Translations under genes and position numbers: made by a program | Assembly: GCF_900156045.1 (NCBI RefSeq) | Contig: NZ_FTMX01000003.1 | Span: 62,001 to 126,000 of the forward strand | Length of the DNA: 64,000 bases | Reading direction: 5' to 3' | DNA from: Peribacillus simplex | GTDB lineage: Bacteria > Bacillota > Bacilli > Bacillales > DSM-1321 | Shown: one piece after another, positions 42,885 to 53,478 of the stretch | How positions within the stretch are numbered: position 1 is the stretch's first letter | Layout: every line of letters begins with the position of its first letter | Notes under the pieces: generated by a model | Told to the model about the DNA's origin: nothing | Databases searched by the model: none | What the model saw: the letters and a program-made list of their open reading frames with translations, nothing else

Positions 42885-44440
42885 ATGCGCACGTATCTTG
42901 GTTATATCACGATTTTCCCCTTAGTTCCCATATCGATCCTTTTCATTTTCCTTTCTTATCAGGAGTGGTCCTTAGCGCAATCTCCCTATCATGTACTCGA
43001 CGAGCGAATTCCCATTGAATCGATAAAACTGGCTCAGAATAGTTACATGAAGGCCGCAAATGGAAAGGTCATCAGTGAAATTTTCCACTGGTGAGAAAAA
43101 CTTGAAGACATCCCCCTTTTCCTGGAAAACCTGTTCATCGTTACAGAGGCTCAGAAATTTTATGATCATGCAGGCGTTGACATATCCGGCATAAGCAGGG
43201 CGCTTCTTATCAATTCACAAAATAAAACAATCGAACAAGGCGGCAGTACCATTACCCAGCAACTCGCCAGGAATGTTTATCTCTCACATGATAGGACGTA
43301 TGACCGACAACTCAGTCATCTCATTTACGCCTATCAGATAGAGAGGAAAAAATCAAAACCGGAAATCATGGAGCTGTATTTGAATGCCATATATTTCAGT
43401 AATGGAGCTTATGGAATCGAAGCGGCTTCCCAGTATTATTTCAGTAAACCGACTGGAGAGTTATCCAAGGCGGAACTTGCCTTCCTGGCCGCAATCCCTA
43501 ATAATCCGGAAAACTATAATCCTCTTAAACATTTCGATGCTATGAAAAATCGTCAGGAGAGATTACTGAAACAAAATGGTGGCCGAAGGTGATTTAAAAC
43601 AGGACGAGTACGAAAAGCTTATCAAAAGTACGATTAAATTAGACTTGTCCACCCCCGTCGACTTATATCACGATTACGTGACGTATGTTCATCAGGAATT
43701 GAAAAACCTGGTTGCATCCCACCAGGGTCTCGACAAATCTCCTCAAAGTCCCGATGTCGCTATACGTAAGCAGGCGGAAGCCGTGCTGGATGAAAAGGTA
43801 AAAAAGCTTTTGAATTCCGGTGTAACCATCCATACCGCCCTCGATACTAACTGCAAACACAGTCAACGACTGTAGTTCAATCAAAAATTAGTGTCAATGA
43901 TATCAAGGGAGCTTTAGTGGTTATACAGCATCATACGCACGAGCTTGTCTCTTTGATTGGGGGAAAGGATTATAAAAAAAATTCTTTCAATCGGGCATAC
44001 CAAAGCTATAGGCATCCAGGCTCAGCCATTAAGCCACTTCTCGATTATGCTACCTATTTAGAAGAAACGAATGCTGACATCAATCAGCTCGTTAGCGGAG
44101 CAAGCTATTGCAGCAATAGCTATTGCCCAAAGAACTATAGCGGCGACAGCTACGGAATGGTCACACTAAGAAATGCATTCGCTCAATCCTATAACACACC
44201 CGCCATAAGGCTTTTTGAAAAGACGGGGGTGGAAACGAGTTTCAAGTACCTGGATGCTTTCGACTTTAAAAGGTAAGCAAAAAAGACCACCATACAAGTT
44301 CGTCCATAGGCGGATTCGAATATGGCATGAGTCCCCTTGAACTGACGAATGCCTATACTTCCTTCAATGATGGAAACTATCAGCCAGCGCGTGCCATTAC
44401 TAAAGTCACCGAAAAAAATTTTTTAATAAATTTTTCAGGT
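42885..44440 (+). pseudogene. pbpD: Decayed penicillin-binding protein 4 gene (pbpD)
   Basis: A class A PBP is readable only in pieces. Frame 1 (42885-43575) has an N-terminal membrane anchor, an in-frame TGA at 43092, and the glycosyltransferase motifs FYDHAGVDISG, GGSTITQQLARN and ELYLNAIYFSNGAYG. Frameshifts near 43575, 43850 and 44270 are needed to go on through LDEKVKKLLNSGVTIHTALD, the transpeptidase SxxK in HPGSAIKPL and GGFEYGMSPLELTNAYTSFND. The C-terminal KTG region and all that should follow are missing. It lies between kapD and mrpA, as the intact gene does in B. subtilis. Confidence 0.93.
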
Positions 44441-44658
44441 CGGTTTCCCCTCCTTTTCTACCTATATATAAAACTTCATTCAAGTTGGCCTTCACCGTTT
44501 TCAAAGCCATGCAAACCCACATAAATTGCGTTATACTTTTAAGCGAGGCAAGCATTCGATAAAAAATTACATATTCAGCGAAGATTTCCTAACGTCTAGG
44601 ATTGGTCAAAAAAAGCATAATAAGACGACTGACTTCGTTTTAAAAAAGGGGGGATTTT

Positions 44659-47064
44659 ATGTCTTTACTTCATTGGGCGGTATTATCACCGTTTCTATTA
44701 GCAATTATTGTACCAATATTATACAAACTATTTCGACAAATACATACAGGATGGTTTGTACTGATTTTACCGATTCTCCTTTTCACCTATTTTTCAAGGT
44801 TCATTTCCTTGACCAAACAAGGGGATAACATTATGGAGAGCGCTACATGGATTCCTTCTCTCGGAATTCATGTTGATTTCTATGTAGATGGACTAGGGCT
44901 TTTGTTCGCCTTGCTCATTACAGGTATAGGTTCGCTCGTCGTTCTGTATTCAATTTTCTATTTATCGAAAGAGAAGGAAAAGCTGAACCAATTTTACGTC
45001 TTCCTTTTGCTTTTCATGGGAGCGATGCTTGGTGTCGTCCTATCCGATAATCTAATTGTCCTTTATACATTTTGGGAATTCACGAGTTTATCTTCTTTTC
45101 TATTGATAGGATATTGGAATGAAAGGGAGCGTTCACGTTATGGGGCGCAGAAATCCCTGCTGATCACTGTGCTTGGCGGCTTAAGCATGCTTGGCGGCAT
45201 CATTCTCCTTTCCATTATGGGGAACACATTCAGCATTCGTGAACTGATTGCCCAAAGCGGGGAACTTATGGACCACTCGCTCTTCATTCCTGCACTTTTG
45301 CTTGTGCTGCTTGGCGCGTTCACCAAATCCGCACAGTTCCCGTTCCATATCTGGCTGCCTGACGCGATGGAAGCCCCGACACCGGTCAGTGCTTACCTTC
45401 ATTCCGCCACAATGGTCAAGGCCGGAATTTATTTGGTAGCCCGATTAAGCCCTGTTTTTGCAGAATCGGGATTATGGTTCTGGCTCGTTTCGATCGCCGG
45501 ATTAATCACCCTGTTCTGGGGCTCATTCTCTGCAATCAAGCAGACTGATTTAAAGGGGATTCTCGCTTTTTCCACCATCAGTCAGCTCGGATTGATCATG
45601 TCGCTTTTGGGACTTGGTGCGGCGGCCCTTCACTATGAATCTTTTGGGGAAAATATATACTTGGCAGCCACGGTTGCTGCAGTTTTCCACTTGATTAATC
45701 ATGCGACCTTTAAAGGCAGCCTTTTCATGGTTGCAGGCATCATTGACCATGAAACCGGTACACGCGATATCAGAAAGCTTGGCGGATTGATGCAGTTGAT
45801 GCCGATCACTTTCACGGTCGCTGTCATAGGTGCTTTTTCAATGGCCGGACTTCCGCCCTTCAATGGTTTTTTGAGCAAGGAAATGTTCTTGGCCAGCATG
45901 GTGAATGTATTGGAATTGAATATCTTCAATATGGAGACATGGGGGGTCCTTTTCCCTGTGGTGGCATGGGTAGCCAGTGTATTCACTTTTATATATAGCA
46001 TGATCGTCGTGCTCAAACCCTTTACAGGCAAACTTCAGTTGCAACTATTGGACAAGAAGCCCCACGAGGCACCGGTCGGGATGCTGATATCCCCGATCAT
46101 CCTTGCTTCGTTGGTCATCGTTTTCGGTATTTTTCCAAACTTGCTATCTTCACGAATCATTGAACCTGCGGTTGCCGGCATACAGCCAAGCTTGACGGGG
46201 GCCGATTTCAAAGTCCATATCGCCTTCTGGCATGGATTCAATACTGAAGTATGGATGACCGTCGGCATCATAGCATTTGGAATCCTTTTATACAAAACGC
46301 TCCCGAAGTGGCAGAAGATCACTCAGTGGATTCCTGAGCGTATCTCCCTGAATGCTATGTATGATAACGGGGTTAGAGGGCTCGAACGCTCAGCATCTTC
46401 CGTCATGAAATTTTTAATGACAGGTTATATTCGGACATATCTGCTGTCAATCTTCCTTTTCTTCATTCTCTCATTGGGCTTTACACTCTATTGGAAGGAT
46501 GCATTTAAATTGGATACAGGGAATTTTGCCCCGATTGGCATATATGAATTGGTATTAGCAGCGATCATCGTGATTGGCTCGATCGCCATTCTGTTTGCAA
46601 GATCCCGTTTAACTTCCATTATCATTTTAGGAGCGGTCGGTTATGCGATTTCCTTATTTTTCGTTTTGCTGCGGGCACCGGATTTAGCCCTGACTCAACT
46701 AGTCATCGAAACGATTTCGGTATCCCTGTTTTTGCTCTGTTTCTTCCACCTTCCGTTAATGGCAAGCAGAAAGGAAGATCGGATGACATTCAAGTTGAAT
46801 AACGCCTTGATATCCATCGGTGTAGGAGTCATCGTGACATTGATCGCCTTATCGGCACATAGCAATAAACTATTTGGTTCCATATCAAATTACTATCTTG
46901 AAAATGCTTATAAGGAAGCAGGCGGAAAAAACGTCGTAAATGTCATTCTCGTAGACTTCCGCGGACTTGATACGATGTTTGAAATCAGTGTCCTTTCCAT
47001 CGCTGCGCTCGGAATATTCGCGATGATCAAATTGCGTTTGACTGGGGGGAAAGATAAATCATGA
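44659..47064 (+). CDS. mrpA: Na+/H+ antiporter subunit MrpA
   Basis: 801 residues, about 20 membrane helices. The N-terminal two thirds resemble NuoL/ND5 (YTFWEFTSLSSFLLIGYW, HIWLPDAMEAPTPVSAYLHSATMVKAG, INHATFKGSLFMVAG). The C-terminal part is the MrpA-specific extension, with ARSRLTSIIILGAVGYAISLFFVLLRAPDLALTQ near its end. It is the largest subunit of the seven-protein Mrp antiporter that exports Na+ in exchange for H+ and supports growth in alkali and salt. GGGGGG precedes the ATG. First gene of the operon. Confidence 0.95.
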   Translation: MSLLHWAVLSPFLLAIIVPILYKLFRQIHTGWFVLILPILLFTYFSRFISLTKQGDNIMESATWIPSLGIHVDFYVDGLGLLFALLITGIGSLVVLYSIFYLSKEKEKLNQFYVFLLLFMGAMLGVVLSDNLIVLYTFWEFTSLSSFLLIGYWNERERSRYGAQKSLLITVLGGLSMLGGIILLSIMGNTFSIRELIAQSGELMDHSLFIPALLLVLLGAFTKSAQFPFHIWLPDAMEAPTPVSAYLHSATMVKAGIYLVARLSPVFAESGLWFWLVSIAGLITLFWGSFSAIKQTDLKGILAFSTISQLGLIMSLLGLGAAALHYESFGENIYLAATVAAVFHLINHATFKGSLFMVAGIIDHETGTRDIRKLGGLMQLMPITFTVAVIGAFSMAGLPPFNGFLSKEMFLASMVNVLELNIFNMETWGVLFPVVAWVASVFTFIYSMIVVLKPFTGKLQLQLLDKKPHEAPVGMLISPIILASLVIVFGIFPNLLSSRIIEPAVAGIQPSLTGADFKVHIAFWHGFNTEVWMTVGIIAFGILLYKTLPKWQKITQWIPERISLNAMYDNGVRGLERSASSVMKFLMTGYIRTYLLSIFLFFILSLGFTLYWKDAFKLDTGNFAPIGIYELVLAAIIVIGSIAILFARSRLTSIIILGAVGYAISLFFVLLRAPDLALTQLVIETISVSLFLLCFFHLPLMASRKEDRMTFKLNNALISIGVGVIVTLIALSAHSNKLFGSISNYYLENAYKEAGGKNVVNVILVDFRGLDTMFEISVLSIAALGIFAMIKLRLTGGKDKS

Positions 47065-47483
47065 AGCAAAATGACCTGATTCTCCAAACGGTTACGAAAG
47101 TCGCCGCCTTTGTTATCCTGCTGTTCGCGGTTGCCATCTTTTTAGGCGGGCATTATTCTCCAGGAGGCGGGTTTGTCGGGGGTTTAATGACATCAGCCGC
47201 CATAGTCCTGCTGTTGCTCGCTTTCGACATTAAGACCGTTACCGGCATCTTGCCGATTGACTATAAGTTAATGATCGGTTCAGGCTTGTTCATATCAAGC
47301 CTGACCGTAGCCGGTGGGCTGGTGTTCGGGGTGCCCCTCATGACACATGTTTATCATTATATTGATGTACCGCTTCTTGGGCACATTTCGCTTCATACCG
47401 CGGTACTTTTTGATCTGGGAGTTTATCTTGTGGTTGTTGGTGTAACGATGACCATTATTCAAACGATAGGAGAGAGTGAATAA
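47061..47483 (+). CDS. mrpB: Na+/H+ antiporter subunit MrpB
   Basis: 140 residues with four membrane helices. [23 protein letters not shown] is the conserved MrpB segment. The start overlaps the mrpA stop (ATGA) and the stop overlaps the mrpC start (TAATG), so translation is coupled through the operon. Confidence 0.94.
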   Translation: MKQNDLILQTVTKVAAFVILLFAVAIFLGGHYSPGGGFVGGLMTSAAIVLLLLAFDIKTVTGILPIDYKLMIGSGLFISSLTVAGGLVFGVPLMTHVYHYIDVPLLGHISLHTAVLFDLGVYLVVVGVTMTIIQTIGESE

Positions 47484-47824
47484 TGGAACTTTTAATGGCC
47501 ATTGTCATTGGAATACTATTTATGTGTGCGACATATTTAATGCTTTCCAAAAGCATTTTAAGAATCATAATCGGTACTGGTCTGCTCAGTCACGGCGCCC
47601 ACCTTTTGATTTTGACGATGGGCGGTTTGAAAGGCGGTTCCGTTCCATTGCTGAGTGATGAAGCTGCATCCTATGTCGATCCGCTTCCGCAAGCGCTAAT
47701 CTTGACGGCGATCGTCATCAGTTTCGGGGTCACATCATTTCTGCTGGTACTTGCTTATCGGACCTACCAGGAACTCGGTACGGATGACATGGAAGAAATG
47801 AGAGGTACGGAAGCGAATGAATAA
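47483..47824 (+). CDS. mrpC: Na+/H+ antiporter subunit MrpC
   Basis: 113 residues, three membrane helices, homologous to Nuo[19 protein letters not shown] and the conserved [21 protein letters not shown]. It overlaps mrpB and mrpD. Confidence 0.95.
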   Translation: MELLMAIVIGILFMCATYLMLSKSILRIIIGTGLLSHGAHLLILTMGGLKGGSVPLLSDEAASYVDPLPQALILTAIVISFGVTSFLLVLAYRTYQELGTDDMEEMRGTEANE

Positions 47825-49298
47825 TCTTACTTTCATGCCTGTTTTATGGCCGCTTTTCACAGGCATCTTTCTCATTTTCTTTGCAAAAAAAATCAAGCTG
47901 CAAAGAGGGATATCCCTTTTTTCCTCTCTTATGGGAATTGCGATTTCCCTTTATCTGGTGTTTACGGTCCATACTCAAGGGATCTTGACTTTAGGTGTCG
48001 GCAGCTGGGACGCGCCATTCGGGATCGTGATCGTCGCAGATATGCTTTCTTCACTGCTGGTACTGACCACGAATATCATTGGATTGGCCATACTGCTGTA
48101 CTCGTTTCACTCCATAGGGGAGGAACGTGAAAGACATTATTATTATCCTGTTTTTCAATTTTTGCTGATTGGTGTAAACGGTGCCTTCCTTACGGGGGAT
48201 CTTTTCAATCTATTCGTTTTCTTCGAAGTCATGCTGATGGCTTCCTACGTGCTGCTTGTACTGGGAGGGACGAAAATCCAGCTGAGGGAATCATTGAAGT
48301 ATATCATCGTCAATGTGCTTTCCTCTTCCTTTTTCGTCATCATGGTGGCGTACCTTTATTCAGTTCTAGGAACATTGAACATGGCAGACATCAGCCAAAG
48401 GATAGCGGAAGTCCACCAGCCTGGAATCGTCTCGGTGATAGCGATTGGCTTTCTGATCGTATTCGGTTTGAAGGGAGCCATTTTCCCGCTCTTCCAATGG
48501 CTTCCTGGGTCCTATTATGCTCCACCCATTCCAGTGATGGCCCTATTCGGGGCATTGCTGACAAAGGTCGGGATATATTCCATTTTCAGGAGCTATACAA
48601 TCATGTTTTATCATGACCAGGATTTCACCCATACTTTCCTTGCGATACTTGCAATCTTGACCATCATCATCGGTGTCATTGGTGCGATAGCTTATTGGGA
48701 TGTAAAAAAAATCATCATTTACAATATCATCATCGCAGTCGGGGTTATCCTGTTCGGCATCTCCGTCATGAATGAACAGGCTTTATCAGGCTCCATTCTA
48801 TATATCATTCATGACATGCTGATCAAGGCTGCACTCTTCCTGCTGGTGGGAATCATGATCAAAATCAGCGGATCGGATGATTTACGGGACATGGGCGGCT
48901 TGATCAAGCAATACCCGGCCGTTGCATGGACCTTCTTCATAGCCGCCATATCATTGGCTGGTATCCCTCCGTTCAGCGGTTTTGCCGGCAAGCTCCTGAT
49001 TCTTCAGGGAGCTGCCGAAAAAGGGGCCTACCTTGGAATGGCCATTGTCTTACTTTCAAGTTTGATGGTCCTATATTCCGTCATGAAAATATTCATGAAT
49101 GGCTTTTGGGGAACTCCGAAAGCTGATTATGGCTTAACTAATCAAACGGTTAATCAAATGCTGGTCCCTGCCGTCATACTTGTGATCATTTCCGTTTTAT
49201 TCGGAGTGGGAACCGAATCGATTTACCCATTCATTACACAAGCTGTGGATTCATTAATGAATCCCGAAATCTATAACAAAGCGGTTTTAAAGGAGTAG
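47817..49298 (+). CDS. mrpD: Na+/H+ antiporter subunit MrpD
   Basis: 493 residues, about 14 membrane helices, NuoM/NuoN-like. Conserved proton-path segments: [40 protein letters not shown] (with the lysine and the broken helix), [16 protein letters not shown] and [15 protein letters not shown]. Eight-base overlap with mrpC. Confidence 0.95.
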   Translation: MNNLTFMPVLWPLFTGIFLIFFAKKIKLQRGISLFSSLMGIAISLYLVFTVHTQGILTLGVGSWDAPFGIVIVADMLSSLLVLTTNIIGLAILLYSFHSIGEERERHYYYPVFQFLLIGVNGAFLTGDLFNLFVFFEVMLMASYVLLVLGGTKIQLRESLKYIIVNVLSSSFFVIMVAYLYSVLGTLNMADISQRIAEVHQPGIVSVIAIGFLIVFGLKGAIFPLFQWLPGSYYAPPIPVMALFGALLTKVGIYSIFRSYTIMFYHDQDFTHTFLAILAILTIIIGVIGAIAYWDVKKIIIYNIIIAVGVILFGISVMNEQALSGSILYIIHDMLIKAALFLLVGIMIKISGSDDLRDMGGLIKQYPAVAWTFFIAAISLAGIPPFSGFAGKLLILQGAAEKGAYLGMAIVLLSSLMVLYSVMKIFMNGFWGTPKADYGLTNQTVNQMLVPAVILVIISVLFGVGTESIYPFITQAVDSLMNPEIYNKAVLKE

Positions 49299-49304
49299 TG
49301 CCTG

Positions 49305-49781
49305 ATGTCATTCCAAATTTTACTGAATGTGTTCCTTGCGGTTATCTGGATGTTTTTGAAAAATGAGTTTAACGGGAGCACTTTTATCATCGGATATATA
49401 TTGGGGCTAGGCATCATGTTCGTCTTCCGTCATTTTTTCAATGAACGTTTTTATTTGAAAAGGGTGAATGCCGTCGTTCTATTGCTCCTCATATTCGCAA
49501 GGGAACTCATACTTTCCAACATTAGCGTCCTTAAGGCCGTGCTTAAACCGAGCCTGGATATGAGACCTGGCATATTCGCATTTGAAACCGTGCTGACTAA
49601 GGATTGGGAAATTACGATACTATCAAATTTAATTACACTTACACCAGGAACACTTGTCGTTGAAGTATCAGAAGATAATCGGATTCTTTATATCCACGCG
49701 ATGGATATTGCCGACAAAGATGAGGCTGTGGACAGCATTAAGAATACATTTGAAAAAGCGATTATGGAGGTGGGCAAATAA
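49305..49781 (+). CDS. mrpE: Na+/H+ antiporter subunit MrpE
   Basis: 158 residues: N-terminal membrane helices and a C-terminal cytoplasmic part with ITLTPGTLVVEVSEDNRILYIHAMD, the family signature. Six bases after mrpD; its last base overlaps the mrpF start. Confidence 0.95.
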   Translation: MSFQILLNVFLAVIWMFLKNEFNGSTFIIGYILGLGIMFVFRHFFNERFYLKRVNAVVLLLLIFARELILSNISVLKAVLKPSLDMRPGIFAFETVLTKDWEITILSNLITLTPGTLVVEVSEDNRILYIHAMDIADKDEAVDSIKNTFEKAIMEVGK

Positions 49782-50065
49782 TGTTCGATCTAATGCTTAA
49801 AATCGCGTTGCTAGGTGTTTCGCTTTCCATGATTGGATTCTTATACCGTTTAATCAAAGGGCCTTCCGTACCGGATCGGGTCATCGCACTCGATGCAATG
49901 GGAATCAATCTTATCGCAATAGTTGCACTTGCCTCCATTGTCATGGATACAAGCGCATATCTGGAGGCCATTCTTCTGCTCGGGATCCTATCTTTCATCG
50001 GAACGGTCGCTTTCGCCAAATTCCTTGAGAAAGGGGAGATAATCGAAGATGACCGCAATCGTTGA
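49781..50065 (+). CDS. mrpF: Na+/H+ antiporter subunit MrpF
   Basis: 94 residues, three membrane helices: RLIKGPSVPDRVIALDAMGINLIA and TSAYLEAILLLGILSFIGTVAFAKF are the MrpF motifs. It overlaps mrpE and, by 17 bases, mrpG. Confidence 0.95.
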   Translation: MFDLMLKIALLGVSLSMIGFLYRLIKGPSVPDRVIALDAMGINLIAIVALASIVMDTSAYLEAILLLGILSFIGTVAFAKFLEKGEIIEDDRNR

Positions 50066-50387
50066 AATCCTATCGGCCCTATTCCTATTAATGGGAGTCT
50101 TTCTCTTTTTAGTCTCGGCTTTCGGCATCATCCGGCTGCCCGACGTCTATACCAGAAATCACGCTGCCTCTAAGAGCTCGACACTTGGAATCATGTTCAT
50201 CCTGATCGGCACCTTGTTATATTTTTACTATGAACATGGCCATTTCGATTTCCGGGTCGTGCTCGCGATCATCTTTATCTTCATGACCAGTCCTGTTGCC
50301 GGACATTTAATCATGCGCTCGGCTTATCATACTGGCGTAAAAATGTGGGATCGGAGTGTCCAGGATGATTTAAAGAAAACCCGGTGA
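50049..50387 (+). CDS. mrpG: Na+/H+ antiporter subunit MrpG
   Basis: 112 residues, three membrane helices. AFGIIRLPDVYTRNHAASKSSTLGIM and FMTSPVAGHLIMRSAYHTG are conserved MrpG segments. Last gene of the operon; a terminator follows. Confidence 0.95.
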   Translation: MTAIVEILSALFLLMGVFLFLVSAFGIIRLPDVYTRNHAASKSSTLGIMFILIGTLLYFYYEHGHFDFRVVLAIIFIFMTSPVAGHLIMRSAYHTGVKMWDRSVQDDLKKTR

Positions 50388-50399
50388 TCCCTGCCATGC

Positions 50400-50435
50400 A
50401 AAAGAGCTGCCCTGAATACAGGAGCAGCTCTTTTC
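50400..50435. terminator. Bidirectional terminator of the mrp operon and MOSC gene
   Basis: AAAAGAGCTGC-CCTG pairs with CAGG-AGCAGCTCTTTT around AATA. Confidence 0.88.
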
Positions 50436-50439
50436 TGTT

Positions 50440-51159
50440 TCAATCTTTTAAAAATACCTGGTCGCCCACTCTGATTTCACCTGTTTGCATGACCGAGGCA
50501 TATACGCCAAAATGATTGTTCCTTTCCTTGACGACAGTTTTCAGTAATGATGGATCTCTGTGTGAATCACTTGGATCGACAGTTATGATCATACAGCGCT
50601 CACAATGCCTTTTGATCTCCAATTCCACTTCATTTCCGATTAGAATCCTTTTTCCGAACCATTGCTCTTCTAAAAAGGGCGTTTTGTTCACTAAAGATAG
50701 CACCAAGTTTTGCCTGAATCTCCTGCCATCCAGCTCTTTTCCCCAAAGCTTTGACAATTCGCCAATCGAAGCATCACTGACAAGCAGGATGTTTTCTTCT
50801 TCAATCGCACCTAACGGAATATGTGCAGGATGATAAACAACTGGTGCTGCCTCCTGTTTCAACAACCGCTCCATTTCCTCCTGAAAGGCTTCCTCTCCCC
50901 ATGTCAGCACCTGTCCTGTTGGTGTCTTCACCTTGATTTCCGGATATTGGCCAAGGGTTTCCTCACCGGCAAAAGCAGCTTGATAACGGACCATTTCCGG
51001 GACTTGGGTTATCGTAAGGAACTTCCCATTTTTGCCTTTAAAGGCATGACTGCGATCTCCATATAGTCCATAATCCATCACCCTCGTTTTCTGTACCTGT
51101 TCACCAGTGAATGATTTTACAGGATGACGGGTGATTTCTTGTATATGACCAATCAGCAT
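50440..51159 (-). CDS. MOSC domain protein (YcbX/YiiM-like)
   Basis: 239 residues from the ATG at 51159, with AAAGAGG seven bases upstream; an earlier ATG at 51195 lacks a site. A beta-barrel N-terminal part (IGHIQEITRHPVKSFTGE, GLYGDRSHAF) leads into a MOSC domain with the conserved cysteine in KRHCERCMIITVDP, which would carry the transferred sulfur or bind molybdenum cofactor. The partner is unknown. Confidence 0.88.
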   Translation of the reverse strand: MLIGHIQEITRHPVKSFTGEQVQKTRVMDYGLYGDRSHAFKGKNGKFLTITQVPEMVRYQAAFAGEETLGQYPEIKVKTPTGQVLTWGEEAFQEEMERLLKQEAAPVVYHPAHIPLGAIEEENILLVSDASIGELSKLWGKELDGRRFRQNLVLSLVNKTPFLEEQWFGKRILIGNEVELEIKRHCERCMIITVDPSDSHRDPSLLKTVVKERNNHFGVYASVMQTGEIRVGDQVFLKD

Positions 51160-51257
51160 AAAAAAACCTCTTTTCATACAATAATCTTCTGCCATTTTAT
51201 AATTAAACCGGACATTGTAGAATCATTATCCAGCTTTATTGCGATTGTTCCTTAGAT

Positions 51258-51656
51258 TCACTTTGGCTTTGGTAAGTCGATAACGGCCAATGTACAGCGT
51301 GAAACGCAGATAAGATGATCCTCTTCATCACGGATTTTCACGTCCCACACCATCGTCGTCCTCCCGCGATGGATGATGTTCCCTTCTGCGGTAACAAAAC
51401 CGGAACGGACGCCCCTTACATGATTGGCATTGATTTCAAGGCCGACGACAGCTTGTTTTGCACTATCCACCAGCTGCATGCCGCCAAAACTTGCAACAGA
51501 TTCGGCAAGGGCAACGGATGCTCCCCCATGCAATAAACCATAAGGCTGCCTAGTCCGTTCATCCACAGGCATCGTTGCAATGACTTTCCCATCACCGACT
51601 TCTTTCATTTCTATCCCAAGCGTGCCTATCAATGACTTTTCAATATTTCTCTCCAT
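51258..51656 (-). CDS. yuxO: Hotdog-fold thioesterase YuxO
   Basis: 132 residues from the ATG at 51656 (GGGGG seven bases upstream). PaaI/MenI-type hotdog: QPYGLLHGGASVALAESVAS holds the HGG and the catalytic Glu, then VGLEINANHVRGVRSG. It hydrolyses acyl-CoA, possibly 1,4-dihydroxy-2-naphthoyl-CoA in menaquinone synthesis. In B. subtilis yuxO is between comA and mrpA; here it is on the far side of mrp and inverted, without comQXPA. Confidence 0.88.
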   Translation of the reverse strand: MERNIEKSLIGTLGIEMKEVGDGKVIATMPVDERTRQPYGLLHGGASVALAESVASFGGMQLVDSAKQAVVGLEINANHVRGVRSGFVTAEGNIIHRGRTTMVWDVKIRDEEDHLICVSRCTLAVIDLPKPK

Positions 51657-51731
51657 CCCATTACCCCCAACTCTCATGTTTTTTCTTGCCATGTACATCA
51701 AAAAAATGAATCACTATTCATATCAGTATAC

Positions 51732-51766
51732 AAAAAAAGGATGACCCAAGTCTATCAAGTCATCCG
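51732..51766 (-). terminator. Terminator of the ribA-ribD-FAD-HAD operon
   Basis: On the minus strand GGATGAC pairs with GTCATCC, followed by TTTTTTTG. It lies about 20 bases past the HAD gene stop. Confidence 0.78.
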
Positions 51767-51784
51767 TCAATAATGTGAATTGTA

Positions 51785-52348
51785 TTATTTGGAGAGGATT
51801 TCTTTTAATTCAAGCCAGCTTGTCAATCTTGGAATATCCAATTCCCTATTATAGGAGTTATCCATTGCATACACTTTCGTCGGAAGATCCAATAAAGTTT
51901 CCAGCACTGCCGGTTTATCATCAAAATAATAATCCAATTCCAATTTGCGGATCGTATCAATTTTTTCATGATCCTTCATACCGCAGTAAAAGTGGTCATC
52001 CTTAACCGGAAAGCCGTTTTCAATCAGCCATTTTTTCGTCCGTTCACCATGCTCAGCTTTTCTGGCGGTGATGTAATAGATTTCATGACCATCGCGTTCA
52101 AGCTCCTGCAGCGTTTCCACTGCGCCCTCGAAGGCTGGACAGGATGAATAATACACTTCCTCGGCAAGGCTGTTCCACATCTTGCCTCCAGCCTCTTTAT
52201 CAAGCCCGAAAGCTTCATGGATCTCCAAAGTCTTTAAAGCTCTGAATTTCGTTATCTCTATGTTCGTATTAAGCTTTTCATTATAAAGATGGAACGCGAA
52301 CTCCCTCAAGTTAATAAGGGTATCGTCAATATCAAAACCGAATTTCAT
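51785..52348 (-). CDS. HAD superfamily 5'-nucleotidase-like phosphatase
   Basis: 187 residues from the ATG at 52348 (GGGAG eight bases upstream). HAD motif I is FDIDDT (D6, D8), motif II ITARK and the acidic motif IV YYFDDKPAV. It resembles the NT5C/YqfW nucleotidase group. It is the last gene of the GTP cyclohydrolase-RibD-monooxygenase unit, 15 bases after the monooxygenase. A role in dephosphorylating a ribityl- or ribosylaminopyrimidine made by its neighbours is inferred from context. Confidence 0.85.
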   Translation of the reverse strand: MKFGFDIDDTLINLREFAFHLYNEKLNTNIEITKFRALKTLEIHEAFGLDKEAGGKMWNSLAEEVYYSSCPAFEGAVETLQELERDGHEIYYITARKAEHGERTKKWLIENGFPVKDDHFYCGMKDHEKIDTIRKLELDYYFDDKPAVLETLLDLPTKVYAMDNSYNRELDIPRLTSWLELKEILSK

Positions 52349-52363
52349 ATCCTTCACTCCCAT

Positions 52364-53461
52364 TCAAACATAAGCGGCGGCAAACTGTGATGCGAAGGAA
52401 ATTTCCTTGTCCACCTGAATGGCCTGTAATCTTTCAATTTCGGCTTTTCTTTTTGGCTCAGCCATTTTAAGCCCAAGGAAACCAATATCCCCCTGCCGGA
52501 TGCATCCAGAAATAAGCTCGGCTAATATATCGGCATCCTTCATGGCACAATTGAGTCCAAACGCACCTGTAGGTGTCATCGTATGGGCTGCATCACCTAA
52601 TAAAGCAACGCCATCCTTTGTCCATGTTTCACAATAGCTGCTGTAAACATCCAATAAAATGAAGTCATGCCAAGAGCGGATATTTTCACTCACAACCTTT
52701 TTTAATTCAGGAAAGGCAAAAAGCAAATCTTCAATGAATGGCTCAAAATGCTGTTTTCGCAAATGGGGGAACGAACCATGTTCTATATTCCAGCCAATTT
52801 GGATGAAACCTCCAGACTGAGTGAAGAGGGCAACCTGTGAGCCATTGACCAATGCCATCTTGATCGAAGGCTTCCATCCCTCGGGGGCTGGAATTTTTGC
52901 CCACAGTAAATCATAACCATGATTTTTAATCACGACTGGAATCCCCGCTTTTTTTCGAACGATGGAAAATCTGCCGTCCGCTCCGATTATCAATGAACTT
53001 TGCACTTCCAGGTCATTTCCGCCATTTCGGGCCTTGACACCCGTAAAACGGCCCATTTCATTCTGTATCAAGTCCGTAACCCTCGTATTCATCATCAATT
53101 GAAAAGAGTCCAGCTTTTCGGCTTCATTCAATATAGCTGTAAGCAGATGATTTTGAGGGACATGTATACCAACATGATCGACAGGCCATTCAGGGAAAAT
53201 CCTTTTGAATATTTGGCCGTCATTCCAATATTCAATTTGTTCCATCCTAAGCAAGCCTAGTCTTTCCACACTCTCGAATAAACCATGCTTTTTAAGAATG
53301 CCCTCTCCTTCTTCGTTCAAGAACTCGCCCCTGAACTCCCTTGAAACCTCAGAATGCCTCTCAAGCAATACGACTGAAATGTCCTGCTTGGCCAATAGGT
53401 AGGCCAGCAGGGCTCCTCCAGGTCCTGATCCGACTATGCATACATCTGATTTAACCAACAT
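52364..53461 (-). CDS. FAD-dependent monooxygenase (UbiH/PHBH family)
   Basis: 365 residues. Rossmann motif GSGPGG (11-16) with LERHSEV, the DG motif GADGRFSIVRKKAG, and the GD motif GVALLGDAAHTMTPTGAFGLN. It should hydroxylate an aromatic or heteroaromatic substrate with NAD(P)H and O2. AGGTGA lies six bases before the ATG. It sits 17 bases after ribD in a riboflavin-type operon where a monooxygenase is not part of the standard pathway. Confidence 0.88.
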   Translation of the reverse strand: MLVKSDVCIVGSGPGGALLAYLLAKQDISVVLLERHSEVSREFRGEFLNEEGEGILKKHGLFESVERLGLLRMEQIEYWNDGQIFKRIFPEWPVDHVGIHVPQNHLLTAILNEAEKLDSFQLMMNTRVTDLIQNEMGRFTGVKARNGGNDLEVQSSLIIGADGRFSIVRKKAGIPVVIKNHGYDLLWAKIPAPEGWKPSIKMALVNGSQVALFTQSGGFIQIGWNIEHGSFPHLRKQHFEPFIEDLLFAFPELKKVVSENIRSWHDFILLDVYSSYCETWTKDGVALLGDAAHTMTPTGAFGLNCAMKDADILAELISGCIRQGDIGFLGLKMAEPKRKAEIERLQAIQVDKEISFASQFAAAYV

Positions 53462-53478
53462 GCCTCTTCACCTGTTGT

